A stretch of DNA of 64,000 nt from Gonocerus acuteangulatus. Taxonomy: Eukaryota > Arthropoda > Insecta > Hemiptera > Coreidae. A program made the position numbers and the translations under genes. Under the pieces are notes generated by a model. That model was not told the origin of the DNA, searched no databases, and saw nothing but the letters and a program-made list of their open reading frames with translations. This document shows, in pieces, positions 21,095-32,306 of the stretch. The stretch is taken from the NCBI GenBank assembly GCA_946811695.1, contig OX328123.1, positions 32,829,373 to 32,893,372 on the forward strand, in the 5' to 3' direction. Every line of letters starts with the position of its first letter. Positions within the stretch are counted from its first letter, which is position 1.

Positions 21095-21472
21095 TTATAC
21101 GCGCAGTAAGAGGGTTGAAAATTTATAAAAACGTTGTTTTAGGACATCAATAATACTATCCAGACATCGTTCACTTACATCTTCTGGATAAAAATGGTTA
21201 ACCAATATCTTGAATGGCTCTGAACCCATATGAGATAGCAAAATATCTCTTTGTAAGCTGTCATCTGTAATCCCCGATGTTCTCACAGAGATCTTAAAGC
21301 GTTGGAGCCAGTATTTCAGTTCTTCACCTTCAGATCCATTAAATGTGTCGAGCTTAGGGTAATTATGATTCATAGATCTTACCGTAGCCTCCTGTATTAG
21401 TCCCTGAGAAGATCGCAAGACTGAGTGACAATCTTCATCGATGTTTCTGTGCGTTTCTTTTCTCCTAGGCAT
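21095..21472 (-). pseudogene. Gag, N-terminal and capsid part
   Basis: ATG at 21472, 20 bp or so inside the leader after the primer site. PKLDTFNGSEGEELKYWLQR and LQRDILLSHMGSEPFKIL are typical of Ty3/gypsy gag capsids, which form the virus-like particle. It ends in a premature stop after a frameshift. The capsid continues in another frame (KFAHRYRHEGETVQHFIDDL, about 21030-21090). Confidence 0.8.
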
Positions 21473-21492
21473 TGCTTTGTGTATGTTTAAAA

Positions 21493-21510
21493 CTTTGTCC
21501 TCGTCGCCAA
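21493..21510 (-). other. Primer-binding site of the Ty3/gypsy element
   Basis: Minus strand TTGGCGACGAGGACAAAG, immediately after the 5' LTR. It would pair with the 3' end of a tRNA ending CGCCA; which tRNA is not settled. Confidence 0.6.
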
Positions 21511-21668
21511 TGTGAGAAAGGCAACTGCTTAATGGTTGTAGAAGTTTATTGCTTGGTACATAAGAAAGAAGTGGACTGCCAAATTATTTGTAACACAGAT
21601 GTCAAAATCAAACTATAAACATATTGAAATAATTGATGGCATAAATATCTGAGATTCAGGTTATGACA
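21511..21668 (-). repeat. 5' LTR of the Ty3/gypsy element
   Basis: 158 bp, TG...CA termini on the minus strand, partner 18441-18598. These are unusually short LTRs for the group. Confidence 0.9.
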
Positions 21669-21839
21669 GTTGTTTTATTTTTTGCCGCACAAAGGCCGTT
21701 ACCCACGTAAAATGCGTGGGTTTCCCGGGTCGCCTATAGTAAGGGCAACCTACAAAGCCCTAGGCTGCGCAGAATATCTTTGATGAGCCAACGCTATTGT
21801 TATCTATTCTCATCGCTGTGGCTTATGAATATGTTTTGG

Positions 21840-22180
21840 ATGGTTTAATTGGCATTGAAAATAAATATCTGGTATGCGTCCTAGAATAGCTGTTAGGCAT
21901 GCTAGAATGCCTCCTGGATCTTAGAATCGTCCTGGAAAACTTGGTAGGCATCGTGGAAAGACTAAGAAACGTCCTGGGAAAGTTGGTAGATATCCTAGGA
22001 TATCAGGTAGAGGCATCCTGCAACATCAGGGAGGAAAACTCCAAACGTTCCTAGACCTCCTGATATTCCTGGTAGACTTATTGCTATAGCTCGCAAGCGT
22101 CCAGAAAAAAACTCCTCGGTGTCCTTAACAGGTGGGATGCATCGCGGAAAAACTCTGTGTCGTTCTGGAACTTACAAGGT
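21840..22180 (+). repeat. Degenerate short tandem repeat
   Basis: A loosely repeated unit of roughly 45-50 bp (GTCCTGGAAAACTTGGTAGGCATCG-like halves: CGTCCTGG, GTTGGTAG, GCATCG) runs through about 21880-22060. A weak echo continues to about 22175, which overlaps the 5' part of the proposed exon at 22132. Confidence 0.5.
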
Positions 22181-22323
22181 GCCAAGGATAAGATGGTAAT
22201 CCTGAAATGGTCCATACCAACGAAGTTCATCTTGTACATCCAAGATATTCTCACATTATTTGAGGAAAAAGAACTCGACGACCCCGACCACGTTGAGACC
22301 ATGGTGCACCACCTGGACTCAAG
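22132..22323 (+). CDS. Candidate internal exon of an unrecognised host gene
   Basis: After a plausible acceptor (GTGTCCTTAACAG) the + strand is open for 192 bp to a donor (TCAAG|GTAACA). It begins with a single base of a split codon and ends with two. The product reads WDASRKNSVSFWNLQGAKD at the start and LFEEKELDDPDHVETMVHHL near the end: non-repetitive, charged and amphipathic, unlike nearby TE frames. I recognise no family. The first ~45 bp resemble the degenerate repeat upstream, so a later acceptor (TTACAG-like, near 22172) is possible. Neighbouring exons were not found. Confidence 0.4.
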
Positions 22324-23030
22324 GTAACAAAATGTATAATAAACTACTTATTCTTATTTCGCAAACCTTTTTACTATCGAGCAAAAATTATTGCCATTCT
22401 CCAAATGCAAAGAAGATATTTCTTTATTTTTCAATCCATTGCCATGTGGATTTAAAGTAGCTAATCCAGTATTTCATGATATATGGCGTTGCCCATGATA
22501 TTTTCCTCATCACGCCATATTCATTAGCATAGGAATGTGATCATGGCTCAAACCTGATCCACTCCAGAATGACTTAGCCATGGTTCCCGATCTTTTTATT
22601 TTATTTATTTATTTTTTTTTTTTTTAACTATTAAACAAACAAATCGTAAATTCCACGTATAAAGGCTTGCATTTTGAGAAAATTCGTTTCACAATGACAA
22701 CATTAATGTAATATAAATGTTTGGAAGTTACACAAATTTAAATGTACAATAAATTATCTTAAATTATAGTTTTTAAAATTTAACATCAACATTTATGTTT
22801 GGTTAATTAAATTGATTCAAATAGTTTCATAAGTCGCAGTTTTCTAAAAGCTGAAGTTTTTCTTGACCGTTTTGATTTATAACTAAAAATATGGAAGTTT
22901 ATTACTACCACTGGGTTACTACTTTAAATTTAATTTATTGTAATTCAATGGTTTTGAAATGTATGGATATTCATTTTCCCCTTTCCACAATCCAGAATAA
23001 TATTTTTTTTTTTGGGGGGGGGGGGATTGT
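22324..23030. other. AT-rich intronic or intergenic stretch
   Basis: No gene. T-rich at 22600-22626 and a G run at 23015-23024 directly before the family D copy. Confidence 0.4.
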
Positions 23031-23330
23031 TTACCTCACTTTTTAATTGGTTGTTTTTGAATTGCATTCATCAGTAAAATGAGAATTTTACTGAAAGAAG
23101 GTAAGAAAATGAGAAACATAATTGTTATATGTATGTTTTCAAGAGCGAACGTGGAGACATAGGAGTGAGAAATTTACGCTTAGGATACTGTCAGTATCTT
23201 GTTGTGGCTCCTAAAAGCTTACTTCTCTTTGACATGTCATTTTAAATTTTTCACAAAAACTTCCAATAACTGCTTCTACTCTTTTACTAATGACCCTATG
23301 GATATAAACGGAAAAGCGGTAAGATGACAT
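23031..23330 (+). repeat. Family D, partial copy
   Basis: Shares TTTACCTCACTTTTTAATTG, a GCATT-ATCAGTAAAATGAG block and an end CGG...GGTAAGATGACA with copies at 12329-13435 and 58168-58790. The terminal GCAGTTCCTGCG is lost. Confidence 0.55.
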
Positions 23331-23998
23331 AAAAAATGTTATTTATTAATTAGTTTAAGAGGACAGAAAGTGAATAGCATTTGCGCTATTTTCATTGGAT
23401 CTCCCAGCTTCTTATTGATCCATTCCAAACTACAAGTCCTCCGTTAGCAGACAGCAATTACCATCTTGAAACTTCTAGCAAATTGAAGCCCCTGTTTGTC
23501 GCCAGCAAACATTGAGACTGGCTGAAGATGTTAGTAAACAGGAGAGAGATTTAACCCCCGTCCTAACAGCTGATTAGTATGAGGTCGGGCATTTGCTACG
23601 TCATCAATCCTAGAACTTCACCTTCTACCTCGCTGCCAGGACCTGTCCTTCCTACCTCCATAACCTAACCTCCAAATCCTAACAATGACCCCCGCCTTAT
23701 AGCGTGTTTCCTCCTTTTCTATAAACCGGAAAAGCTGGCGGGAAATGTGGACGTTTTAGATCTCCTTGGTCACGAAAAGTCCGGTCGTTTGAATCTTTAT
23801 TTATTGGTATAAAGGTTAATTCTTCACCCTGTGTAAAAAAGAGGATAAACTCAATGAGTTCTTGAGAGTGGAGGGAGTGCAATCTATCCTCGAATGCAAA
23901 AAAGTAGTTGTGCAAAGTGTAGATCTTAGGTCGGCCATCTCAGTCCAGGGACGCGCGAAATTGGAAAAAAACAATTAACTTAAAGGAATATATGTGTG

Positions 23999-24057
<59 letters not shown>

Positions 24058-26189
24058 GTATTTTCTCACTTTGTAAAAGAAGAGTTTACATAGATCTATT
24101 GTTGTTGTAGTGGCATAGCTATAAGAAAGGGGTTGAGATGGCATTCAACCTAGTTAATTAGGCTAGCCCTGAGCCCCATAAAATGGCTGTGTGATCAACC
24201 ATTATGAACTTTGTGGCTGAAAAGCCACAATCCTTAAATAAGTGCCAGTTAGAGTATGCACTGGTCTATCATAGGGGAAGGGGGTCGTTTTGGGTTTGTT
24301 TGATTACCTATGCATGACAGTGAGATTATTTATTGGATAGAATCAGAAAACTAACAGGTTTTCATACATTCTTCTTACATAAAGCCAATCAACAGAAAAT
24401 GGAAGGAAATTCTAGTTAAAAGAATGTAGGTGAAATCTTTGGGAAAACGTACTTGTGGTATGTAAGGTTCGGCTTCTTATTCGGCCTAGAAGATACATTA
24501 TTTCAGCCAAAGACTTAACAAGTCACCATTGTAATGGTTTGTCCTCATCAAAAATACACTGTAAAAATGCACTTTGTTGAGAGAAAATTGAGAACAAAAA
24601 ACAAATACCGTTTGAATCTATGTCACACTAAGATGGTCGTTTGTTTATCTATATACAGTCCAGTCAAAGAACAGTTATAGATGGAAATTTTTGGAACAAA
24701 ATTTTTGACTTCATAGCTTTGTTTAGGCTGGATAGGAAGTGAACATATCAAAAGTCCTCGCCCGTAGCCTTTGTGCCGGGGGGAAGGGGGGTTTATAAGG
24801 TCCCATTTTTCGGGTTTTCAATTATATCTCGGAAATCCTGCGTCCTAGCGACATGACTATTCTATAACAAATAAAAGCTGATTAAATTTCCTACAAGTTC
24901 TATCCAATAAAGTTTTTCGAGATATCTTGAGTTTTCGAAATATCCGCTCTTGAATGTCTGTCATTTTGGGGATAACACTTTTACCGCATATTTTCCCCCC
25001 GTTTTGACCGGATAACTCTTCAACAATGAAAATGCCGTACATTTTTTTGTTTTTATAATATTCCGTTTGCTTATAAGTAATGACAGTCCAGGAACCGACG
25101 GACAAAGTGGATTATGCACACCGTCGCATTTGAAAATACAATATACGTTTTTCAGCAGGAATTGGACGACGTTTGGGAGCAATATACTTCAATTGTTAGC
25201 TTTTTAAATCTTGCGATAAGTAGTAAGGATGGAACAAAGATGAAGAAGCGTCAGCGAGAATTTTTTTATGTTTCAGAATATGCGATAAAATGGTTCAACA
25301 TGTTTATAACGTTTACGAGACTAATGCGCCCATTCCCCGCAGCAGAGTAAGCAGTGACTTACTGGCTGTGATTCCGGTGCTAGCTGAGTATCTTATGTAA
25401 CAGCTGTTATCGAGGAAATACTGCCCTTACTCACAGCTGATACAAGCTTTCTTTCCGCGGAAACTATCCGATATTGGGTTCGATACTAGAGAATACTAGA
25501 GCATAAAACTGTTTCAGGTAGTAATGCTTCTTAATCTAGTGGTGCGGATTTGATTCTATCACTCCTCCATTGGAGAGGGAGCTCTCATCTCCAGAGCAGG
25601 TACAATAAGGGAATATTAGCAAAACTTAAATTTTACGAATTTTTATTTTTCTATCATTGACAATTATAGTCGCTAGGGCGAGCCTTTAAACATTCATGGA
25701 GTATTTCTTCAACGAGGCAATAGTAAAACTAGACAACCCACAACAAGGCGCGCCGGCACCTCCCATATAGTAGCCCATAAGGTAATCATTCAGCACATCC
25801 GCGATTTTATTAGAACGTTTTCTGTCGGGAAGCACTGCCTAAGACACGATACAGAATCCGGAAGAACTGCCGATGTTCAAAACGCGGTGGTCAGGATAAA
25901 ACCGGGCGTTTTAATTCGTGTGTTTTTTTCGCCGGTTGTCTTTTCGATCTCTAACATCTAAAAAAAAAAAAATGATCAAATTGGCTTAAAAATAGTTCCT
26001 CTAAACTAAAGGCAAAATTAATTGAGTAGCAGAATCTGCCTATCGGAGCAATGTTTTTCTTTCGCCAGAAAAACATTTTTGCTTCAATAGGCTTCCGTCT
26101 AAACTTTATAAGAACTATTGCATGTGGAATAACTTAAAAATTAATTTAAAGATGATATGTATTTCCGTTTTTAAATAAAAATAGAAATA
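23331..26189. other. Long unassigned stretch
   Basis: No gene recognised. An (AT)n microsatellite lies at about 24004-24052. About 24780-25110 has the look of an old repeat (phrases such as TATATCTCGGAAA and TTTCGAGATATCTTGAG). Frames at 25114-25350 (+) and 24857-25182 (-) overlap each other and have no recognised domain. A tract near 25670-25930 is richer in GC, without an identifiable product. Confidence 0.4.
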
Positions 26190-26195
26190 CTAGAT

Positions 26196-26262
26196 TTCAA
26201 CGGCGCTAATGGCCTAGTCGATGCGCCGCAAAAAAAAAAAATAAAAAAATAATAATAATATT
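26196..26262 (+). mobile_element. LINE/SINE 3' tail
   Basis: CGGCGCTAATGGCCTAGTCG, then ATGCGCCGC and a long A/ATA tail. It is the same 3' hairpin as at 3776-3825 and 19985-20035. No clean target duplication was seen. A 5'-truncated LINE begins immediately after it. Confidence 0.65.
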
Positions 26263-29118
26263 TTCCGTGGCTGTAGTCCACCCAGACATGCTGAATCTAG
26301 GTAAAGTCTCACTTCACAGTGACCCTAGTGGCTGTGGACACAAAATACTTCACATTACCTTGCTCACTAAAAGGCCAAGCCCAAAACCAAATAGAGTCCC
26401 TCGTTGGAACTTTAAAAAAGCTCGCCTTATTACAAAGAGAAATAATTCAAGCTAAACGTACAACATACCGCACGTTCTTAACCAAACTAGACATCCGAAA
26501 AGACGGCCAAAAAGCCCACCGTTTCATCTCCTCTATCAAGAATACGGACAGTGTGATGAGAAGTGAGCCAGTAACATCATCCAATAAAAACTTAACATCT
26601 AACAAAGAAATTGCAGCAGCTTTGTGTAAGCATTATATTTCAGCAAGCAAAATCTCTTGCAACCGAAATGATAGAAAAAGTCTTAACTCCTCACTACCCG
26701 CAACATGTTTAACAAAGGATCAAGACCGGCTCTTCAACAGTTTCCTTACATTGGCAGAGCTGGATCGAGCCTTAGCAAGTGTGAAACCAGGAACATCTGC
26801 AGGTCCTGATGGTTTGTTTCCGGAATTCTTAATTTATCTGGGCAGGGAAGCAAAAAAAGCTACCTTAAAGATGATAAATCTTACATGGACTCAGCACTTA
26901 CCGCAAACCTGGAGGAAAGCAGAGATTATCCCACTCCTCAAGAAAGGCAAGCCTGCCTCCTCCCTATCTAGCTACAGACCTATTGCCCTTACTAGCAGCT
27001 TATGTAAGCTTGCTGAAAGGATGATAGTAAATAGACTAACAGAATTTGTTGAGCGATCTTGTATACTCGATGACGGACAGAAGGCGTTTCGCAAATCCAG
27101 GAGTACTACCGATAATGTCGTACAGTTGACGCAGGAAATAAAGGATGGATTCCACAGGAAAATGTCCACTCTGGCTATCATGGTGGACTTTAAGGCTGCC
27201 TTCGATAAAGTTTGGAGGCAACTTCTCATTAAAAAACTGAAGGCATACGGTGTAGGTGGGAGAATGTTGCGTTGGGTCAAAAGCTTCTTGTCAAGCAGAG
27301 AAATTTGAGTCTGTTTTCGTAACTCCACCTCGAGCTTTCGTCACTCAGGCCAAGGTTTACCCCAGGGTGCTGTCCTCTCCTGCCTGCTGTTCAATATAAT
27401 GATAAACGACCTCTTAACAAATTTAAAGTCGATTCCAGGCATAAGTGCCCTGCTATTCGCTGACGACCTGGTGATTTGGGCAACAAGCTCAAACTCAGCA
27501 AGCCTCCAAGAGCACCTAAACAAAGTTCTAACTAAACTGGCCCATTGGGCTGAGTCAAACAAGATGACAGTCTGCCCAGAAAAAACTGTCTTCCAGCACT
27601 TTACTTTGTCTACAAAACCACCAGTCCTACATCTGCAGTACAAAAATGAGCCTTTGTCAAGTAGCAATCTTAAAAAGTACCTAGGCATCCTACTGGACAA
27701 CAAATTGCAATTCCACCAACACATAGACGATGCCGATACTAGGGGAACGAACAGACTAAGGTTGCTCAAGCGACTTACCTCTGTAAAATGGGGAGCATCA
27801 CAGGACGCCCTGAATGCAGCATACAAGTCCTACGTCAGGCCTGTTCTGGAGTATGGAGTTGAGCTCATGTACCTTGCCAGTGAAAGTAGACAAGAACGCA
27901 TAAACAAAGTTCAGATCAGAGCCCTAAGAATCATAACCGGAGCTGCTAAATCAACACCTATTGCAGCCATGGAAAGTCAAGCAGGCATCGAGCCCCTCAG
28001 AGCGAGGCGGGATAGGGCTGTTCTAAAGTTTTGGGAGCGTACAAGGAGAATTAACCCAACACTATGGAATAATTACATCCCAGCAAGTCATCGTCTAAAA
28101 ACACAAACTACACCACTGAAGCGTGCTAAGGAACTCCTCCTAAAGTATAATATCCAGCCGAGCACTCCAGCACCAGCTTCGGTGATACAAGAAGTGTTTT
28201 CGACGCTACCGCTAGCCTCTATCTCCCTAAGTAGCCATAATACGCCAAAATCTGCATCCCTCGAAATAGATCTGAGGAAGGCTGCTCTCGAAACCATACA
28301 CTCAAGGTATCCGGAACCAGCATGGCTACATATTTACACAGATGGATCAACAATACCTGCCACTGGTCAAACGGGCGCTGGCTATTTCTCCCGAGAATTT
28401 CAAGGAGCCATACCTGTTGGGAAGCCACTAAGTAATTTTTTGTTTTTGGGGAAGTGGCAGCTATTATGGAGGCGGTCGGAGAGGTAGAACGCAGAGGCTT
28501 GACAGGAAATATCATATTCTTGGTGGACTCACAGGCTGCTATATTGGCCCTATAATCTAACTCATCAACAGATTGCCAACGCACTTTGGAATGCAGAAAA
28601 AGGCTCTCAGAAGTAGCAGCCAAAGTTACTGTCGTGCTTCAGTGGATTCCTAGCCACGTGGAGTGCCTGGGAATGAAAAAGCCGACGAATTGGCGAAGAA
28701 AGGATCAAACGAAGAACAGCCGTCAGCTTTGGTGACACTCTCATCAGCATACTCCCAAATAAAGGCTATCGTGAACATGGCAGTAGCTGAAGGACACCGC
28801 AAAGCAGCAACTGGTAAAATTTGGGAGAAGCTAGTCACAAAAGGATCGGTGCCCCGAGATCTGCCCAGAGAATTGGCTGTCTGCCTCTTCAGAACAACCA
28901 CCGGACATGACTACCTACAGGCTCATCTGCACAGAATCGGCGTAGTTGAGACAGACATCTGTCCACTGTGCAATGGTGGCAGAATGGACGCTGCACACCT
29001 TACATCCTGCAGTGCGCTAACCTGTCAAGAGTACGATGATATGAATTTGCTGCTTTCCTCCCTGTACTGCTCTGCGAGGCGCTTGATGGCAGAATTGCCT
29101 CGTGCGGGCGTAGGATAA
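26263..29118 (+). pseudogene. 5'-truncated non-LTR retrotransposon ORF2: RT, RNase H, zinc knuckle
   Basis: The frame lacks the endonuclease and starts in the linker before RT. RT motifs: GTSAGPDGLFPEFL, SSYRPIALTSSLCKLAERMI, LPQGAVLSCLLFNIM and the catalytic LLFADDLVIW (about 27450-27480). A TGA at 27306 interrupts the same frame. RNase H starts at HIYTDGSTIP (about 28327) and is broken by a frameshift near 28435-28450, a TAA near 28552 and a one-base loss near 28650. It resumes as PGNEKADELAKKG. The end has a CCHC knuckle CPLCNGGRMDAAHLTSC. RNase H places it in the I/R1/LOA group. Dead copy; 3' UTR is short, ending near 29130. Confidence 0.88.
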
Positions 29119-29826
29119 AGTAAAGTAAATAAGTATTTTTCGGATCTGAACTAAGAAATTTAAGTCTGAACTGAATATGTTTTTACAAGTCGCACTTCCA
29201 TTCAAACTATACTATAGCGTATTTCAGTATATTTTAATTAATAAACAAAAACATGCGAGTAACACTCAAAAGTAAGTAAAAAATAGAATTTTTAGGAAGC
29301 TGTAATATACTAGTATTCGATGCGATAAGGCTCTGCTTTTCTAGGCCTCGAGGTACCAGTTAAATAGGCGATTTATGGTGAAAAATCGAATGATATATAT
29401 ATAGTATCTAGGCTTATGTTAATTTAGTTTCGAATACTTAAAGAAGGCATTTCGAGCTGGACTATTATCCAGACGTTTAACATTCATGGAAACTGACATA
29501 AAAACTTTGTTTACGTTTGGTGTTAAAGAAGTATTTGAAAAAAAAAAGATATTAACAGACATGAGCTGTTTAGAGATTTTCGTATATATTCCTAATTATA
29601 TCGAAAACGGTTGGGAGATCTTGGTAAGTGGATAAGTACCATTGAAAAACAAACTAAATTTTCTACAGGAACATATCTTATGGAAGTAAGAACCTCGCGT
29701 AGTCCCGGCTTCCTAATTTCAGACTTAAGGGCTAGCTTTAGATTTAATGGTCCTGAAGATGCATTAGTGGATGTGAAACCGGAATAGCTGTTTCAAAGAA
29801 GTCCACTTTCAATAGTTGTAAAGCTC
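29119..29826. other. Family A fragment and unassigned sequence
   Basis: About 29460-29670 matches the middle of family A on the minus strand (ACTTTGTTTACGTTTGGTGTTA; ATATCGAAAACGGTTGGGAG). No gene. Confidence 0.5.
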
Positions 29827-30242
29827 ATTAGGGGTGAGGAACAGGATTCCTTTCCTAGAAGGAAGGAGAAATTCACGAATTAGGGGTGAGGAACAGGATT
29901 CCTTTCCTAGAAGGAAGAAGAAATACACGAATTAGGGGTGAGGAACAGGATTCCTTTCCTAGAAGGAAGGAGAAATACACGAATTAGGGGTGAGGAACAG
30001 GATTCCTTTCCTAGAAGGAAGGAGAAATACACGAATTAGGGGCGAGGAACAGGATTCCTTTCCTAGAAGGAAGGAGAAATACTCGAATTAGGGGTGAGGA
30101 ACAGGATTCCTTTCCTAGAAGGAAGGAGAAATACACGAATTAGGGGTGAGGAACAGGATTCCTTTCCTAGAAGGAAGGAGAAATACACGAATTAGGGGTG
30201 AGGAACAGGATTCCTTTCCTAGAAGGAAGGAGAAATACACGA
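29827..30242 (+). repeat. Minisatellite, eight 52-bp units
   Basis: Eight adjacent units of exactly 52 bp with very few differences, each starting ATTAGGGGTGAGGAACAGG. Each unit contains an imperfect palindrome TTCCTTTCCTAGAAGGAAGG. The near identity means recent expansion. Open frames through it are by-products of the repeat. Confidence 0.95.
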
Positions 30243-31189
30243 ATTCTCTATTTATCAGCAATTTATTTTTTAGACGCAAGCAGTTCTTGGAATTGGAATA
30301 TTTTTGAAAGCAGAATAATGTGTATGCAGATATATGAGTACCAGAGAAATAGGCTGCTATTGAATCGAGCTCTGCGAATCGTGGAATCTAAATAATTGTA
30401 TCGTCTGCCCTCGAGGTCATCTCTCGGAAGACTCGGACAAGGGTAGGAAAGTCCAATGGAATATGTAAGTATGGGTCTCTGTTCATATTCCTAGCGTAGG
30501 AGGACTACGTGACTTGAAGCTGACCTCTATCATGGAGTATGGAATGCCGGACCCATAATCTACAGCTCGGAGAATAGATTAAATATCTGGAAGTCTCCAA
30601 GCCATATTCCTCCCTCTCGTATATCTACATGGATCTGTATTAGACAATACATTCTAGCTTAGAACGCTTGGGGAAAAATAGAGAAAATACAAATAACCAA
30701 GATATTCTATTATTAAATAATAAGCATTACCTTTTTAGTATATGTACCTCCGAAACGAGTACAAGCAATACCCTTTTTGTTCAATTTTATTTATTCTTGA
30801 TTGCGTAAGGAATCAAAGAACTAGATAATTGGGAAATTTTTAGAGAATGGAAATTCCTTTTCAGAGCTTTAATTTACACTAAAATTACAGGCACATACAT
30901 AACAGCCATTAGACATTCCTAAGATAAGAGACAGGTTGAGTGAGAGAGAGAGCTAGTTAGAGTGCGTATTATAAATTCGTGAGTTAAGAGAATATTGGGC
31001 TGACGTACCTTCGACCAACAGCTGGGCCGAGCTCTCAAGAACTGGTATGGAATCTGCACCGTCGGAGGTAAACCGGCATATTCTGCAGATTGGTTGTTCC
31101 ACATCTCCAATGTTGAACACCCAACCTCTTCATCTTTATTCAACTAACCAAGTCCAAGGGAATACGGAGCCTTAAAGTTGATTTTTTCT
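30243..31189. other. Unassigned stretch before LINE copy 2
   Basis: No gene. The part 30980-31150 is less AT-rich and may be an eroded upstream part of the LINE that follows, but no motif supports this. Confidence 0.35.
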
Positions 31190-31787
31190 GAAACGTGAAC
31201 AAATCAAATTCGACCGGCAAGAACAGCGCATTTTGGAACGCCTAGAAACACTCAGAGCAAGCAATGTTTCAGTTGTCTTTTCTTGGATTCCTGGGCACTG
31301 TGGCATAACCGAAAATGAGGAAGTAGACCGGGCAGCAAAGTCAGCCGTTTCTAATGGAATACCATACAAAAAAGTCCCCTTTTCAGATATTCACGCTCAC
31401 ATAAAGTCCAAGATGTGGATTTCCTGGCAAGCTAGGTGGTACGAGCAGAACAATAACAAGCTAAGGGAAATTAAAGCAGGTGTCAGGGCATGGAAGACTT
31501 CTTTTACAGGCCAGAGGAAGGATGAGGTTGCTTTGGCACGACTGCGCATTGGTCATACCCGACTGACTCATGGATATCTGATGACCAGAGAGGCACAGCC
31601 CATTTGCCCAACATGCGGAGTATTTATAACTGTCAAGCATATTTTTATTGAGTGTCGAATTTATAAAGAACAAAGAGATGAACTTCGGCTCTCATCAGAT
31701 TTCGAGGAAATCTTAGGTAACAGTCCCATTCAAGTCAATAAATTATTACTTTTTCTAAAAAATACCCAATTAATTTCAAAAATTTAA
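31190..31787 (+). pseudogene. 5'-truncated LINE ORF2 (end of RNase H and zinc knuckle)
   Basis: From ATG 31233 the frame is open to the stop at 31785 (184 residues). It keeps the end of RNase H (VVFSWIPGHCGITENEEVDR) and the conserved stretch LARLRIGHTRLTHGYLM, then the knuckle CPTCGVFITVKHIFIEC, and ends FLKNTQLISKI. RT is gone. The intact frame suggests a younger insertion than the copy at 26263. Its 3' UTR runs to the A tail at 32290-32304. Confidence 0.85.
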
Positions 31788-32306
31788 ATAGTTAAAATAG
31801 TACAAAAAGAAAAATCTAAAAGTAAATTTTATGATGTAATTTTAGAAATATATTTGCTGAAACATGTGAATTAAATAGCATCAATTTCATTTCATTTCAT
31901 TTCATTATAATTAATTCTAAAACATATTAATCCATAGAATCAGCCTCATGTAAAAATTACCTATTATTGATTGGGGTGATGGGGGTGACCCTGCTCCGGC
32001 ATGGTGCCGGTCGGGTGGGGGTGGGTCTTCCGGTGTCGTGGGCCCTCAGGACCAAAGGGTCCATGAGCTTGGAGGGTCTGGTCGGCCTGGTCCCACCGAA
32101 CAGACCCTCGGCCACAAGCTCATGTCATGTAATATCTGCAATATACTGTAAACCCTCATCTAGTGAGGGGCCTGCGATATCGGTGGGCGTGCTCTCGCCT
32201 GGTCGGGTCCTGTCGGTGGTGGTGGCGCTATCTGTCACCCCAATCAAGGCATAAATCGCCCGTGTGGCTGACATGCCTTAAAACAAGAACAAAAAAAAAA
32301 AAAAGA
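31788..32306 (+). mobile_element. 3' UTR and A tail of LINE copy 2, carrying a GC-rich insert
   Basis: AT-rich UTR with TTTCATTTCATTTCATTTC near 31888. It is interrupted by the GC-rich block 31967-32246, then ends with GGCATAAATCGCCCGTGTGG, CTGACATGCCTT and an A tail. The end forms the same kind of GGCA/TGCC hairpin as the other LINE tails. Confidence 0.7.
31967..32246. mobile_element. GC-rich 280-bp insert with 13-bp inverted ends and strong hairpins
   Basis: Ends TTGATTGGGGTGA and TCACCCCAATCAA are perfect inverses. Inside, 32062-32080 pairs with 32101-32124 (10 + 9 bp with a 5-nt bulge), and the 20-nt loop has its own TCGG/CCGA closure. GGACC-AAA-GGGTCC at about 32049-32062 and CCGGCA-TGG-TGCCGG near 31995-32009 are further hairpins. 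The base composition stands out against AT-rich surroundings. The 95-residue + frame has no known domain. It could be a small DNA element or a structured-RNA-derived sequence. Confidence 0.6.

Larger units (their letters stand above)
18441..21668 (-). mobile_element. Ty3/gypsy-type LTR retrotransposon, internally deleted, with nested piggyBac
   Basis: Direct repeats 18441-18598 and 21511-21668 (158 bp, few differences) are the LTRs, reading TGTCATAACC...TTCTCACA on the minus strand. They are flanked by the 5-bp target duplication GTTGT (18436-18440, 21669-21673). Next to the 5' LTR is a primer site TTGGCGACGAGGAC. Order on the minus strand: gag, nucleocapsid knuckles, aspartic protease, then directly the integrase C terminus. 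Reverse transcriptase, RNase H and the integrase core are absent, so it could move only in trans. A piggyBac-like element (19373-20761) splits the gag region. Confidence 0.9.

Noticed and set aside
29827..30242. CRISPR-like array
   Set aside because: Units are contiguous identical 52-mers without unique spacers, in a eukaryotic genome.
31990..32020. CCGGCATGGT in the GC-rich insert, as in HDV-like ribozymes
   Set aside because: Ten matching bases only. The nested double pseudoknot and the catalytic C region were not recognisable.
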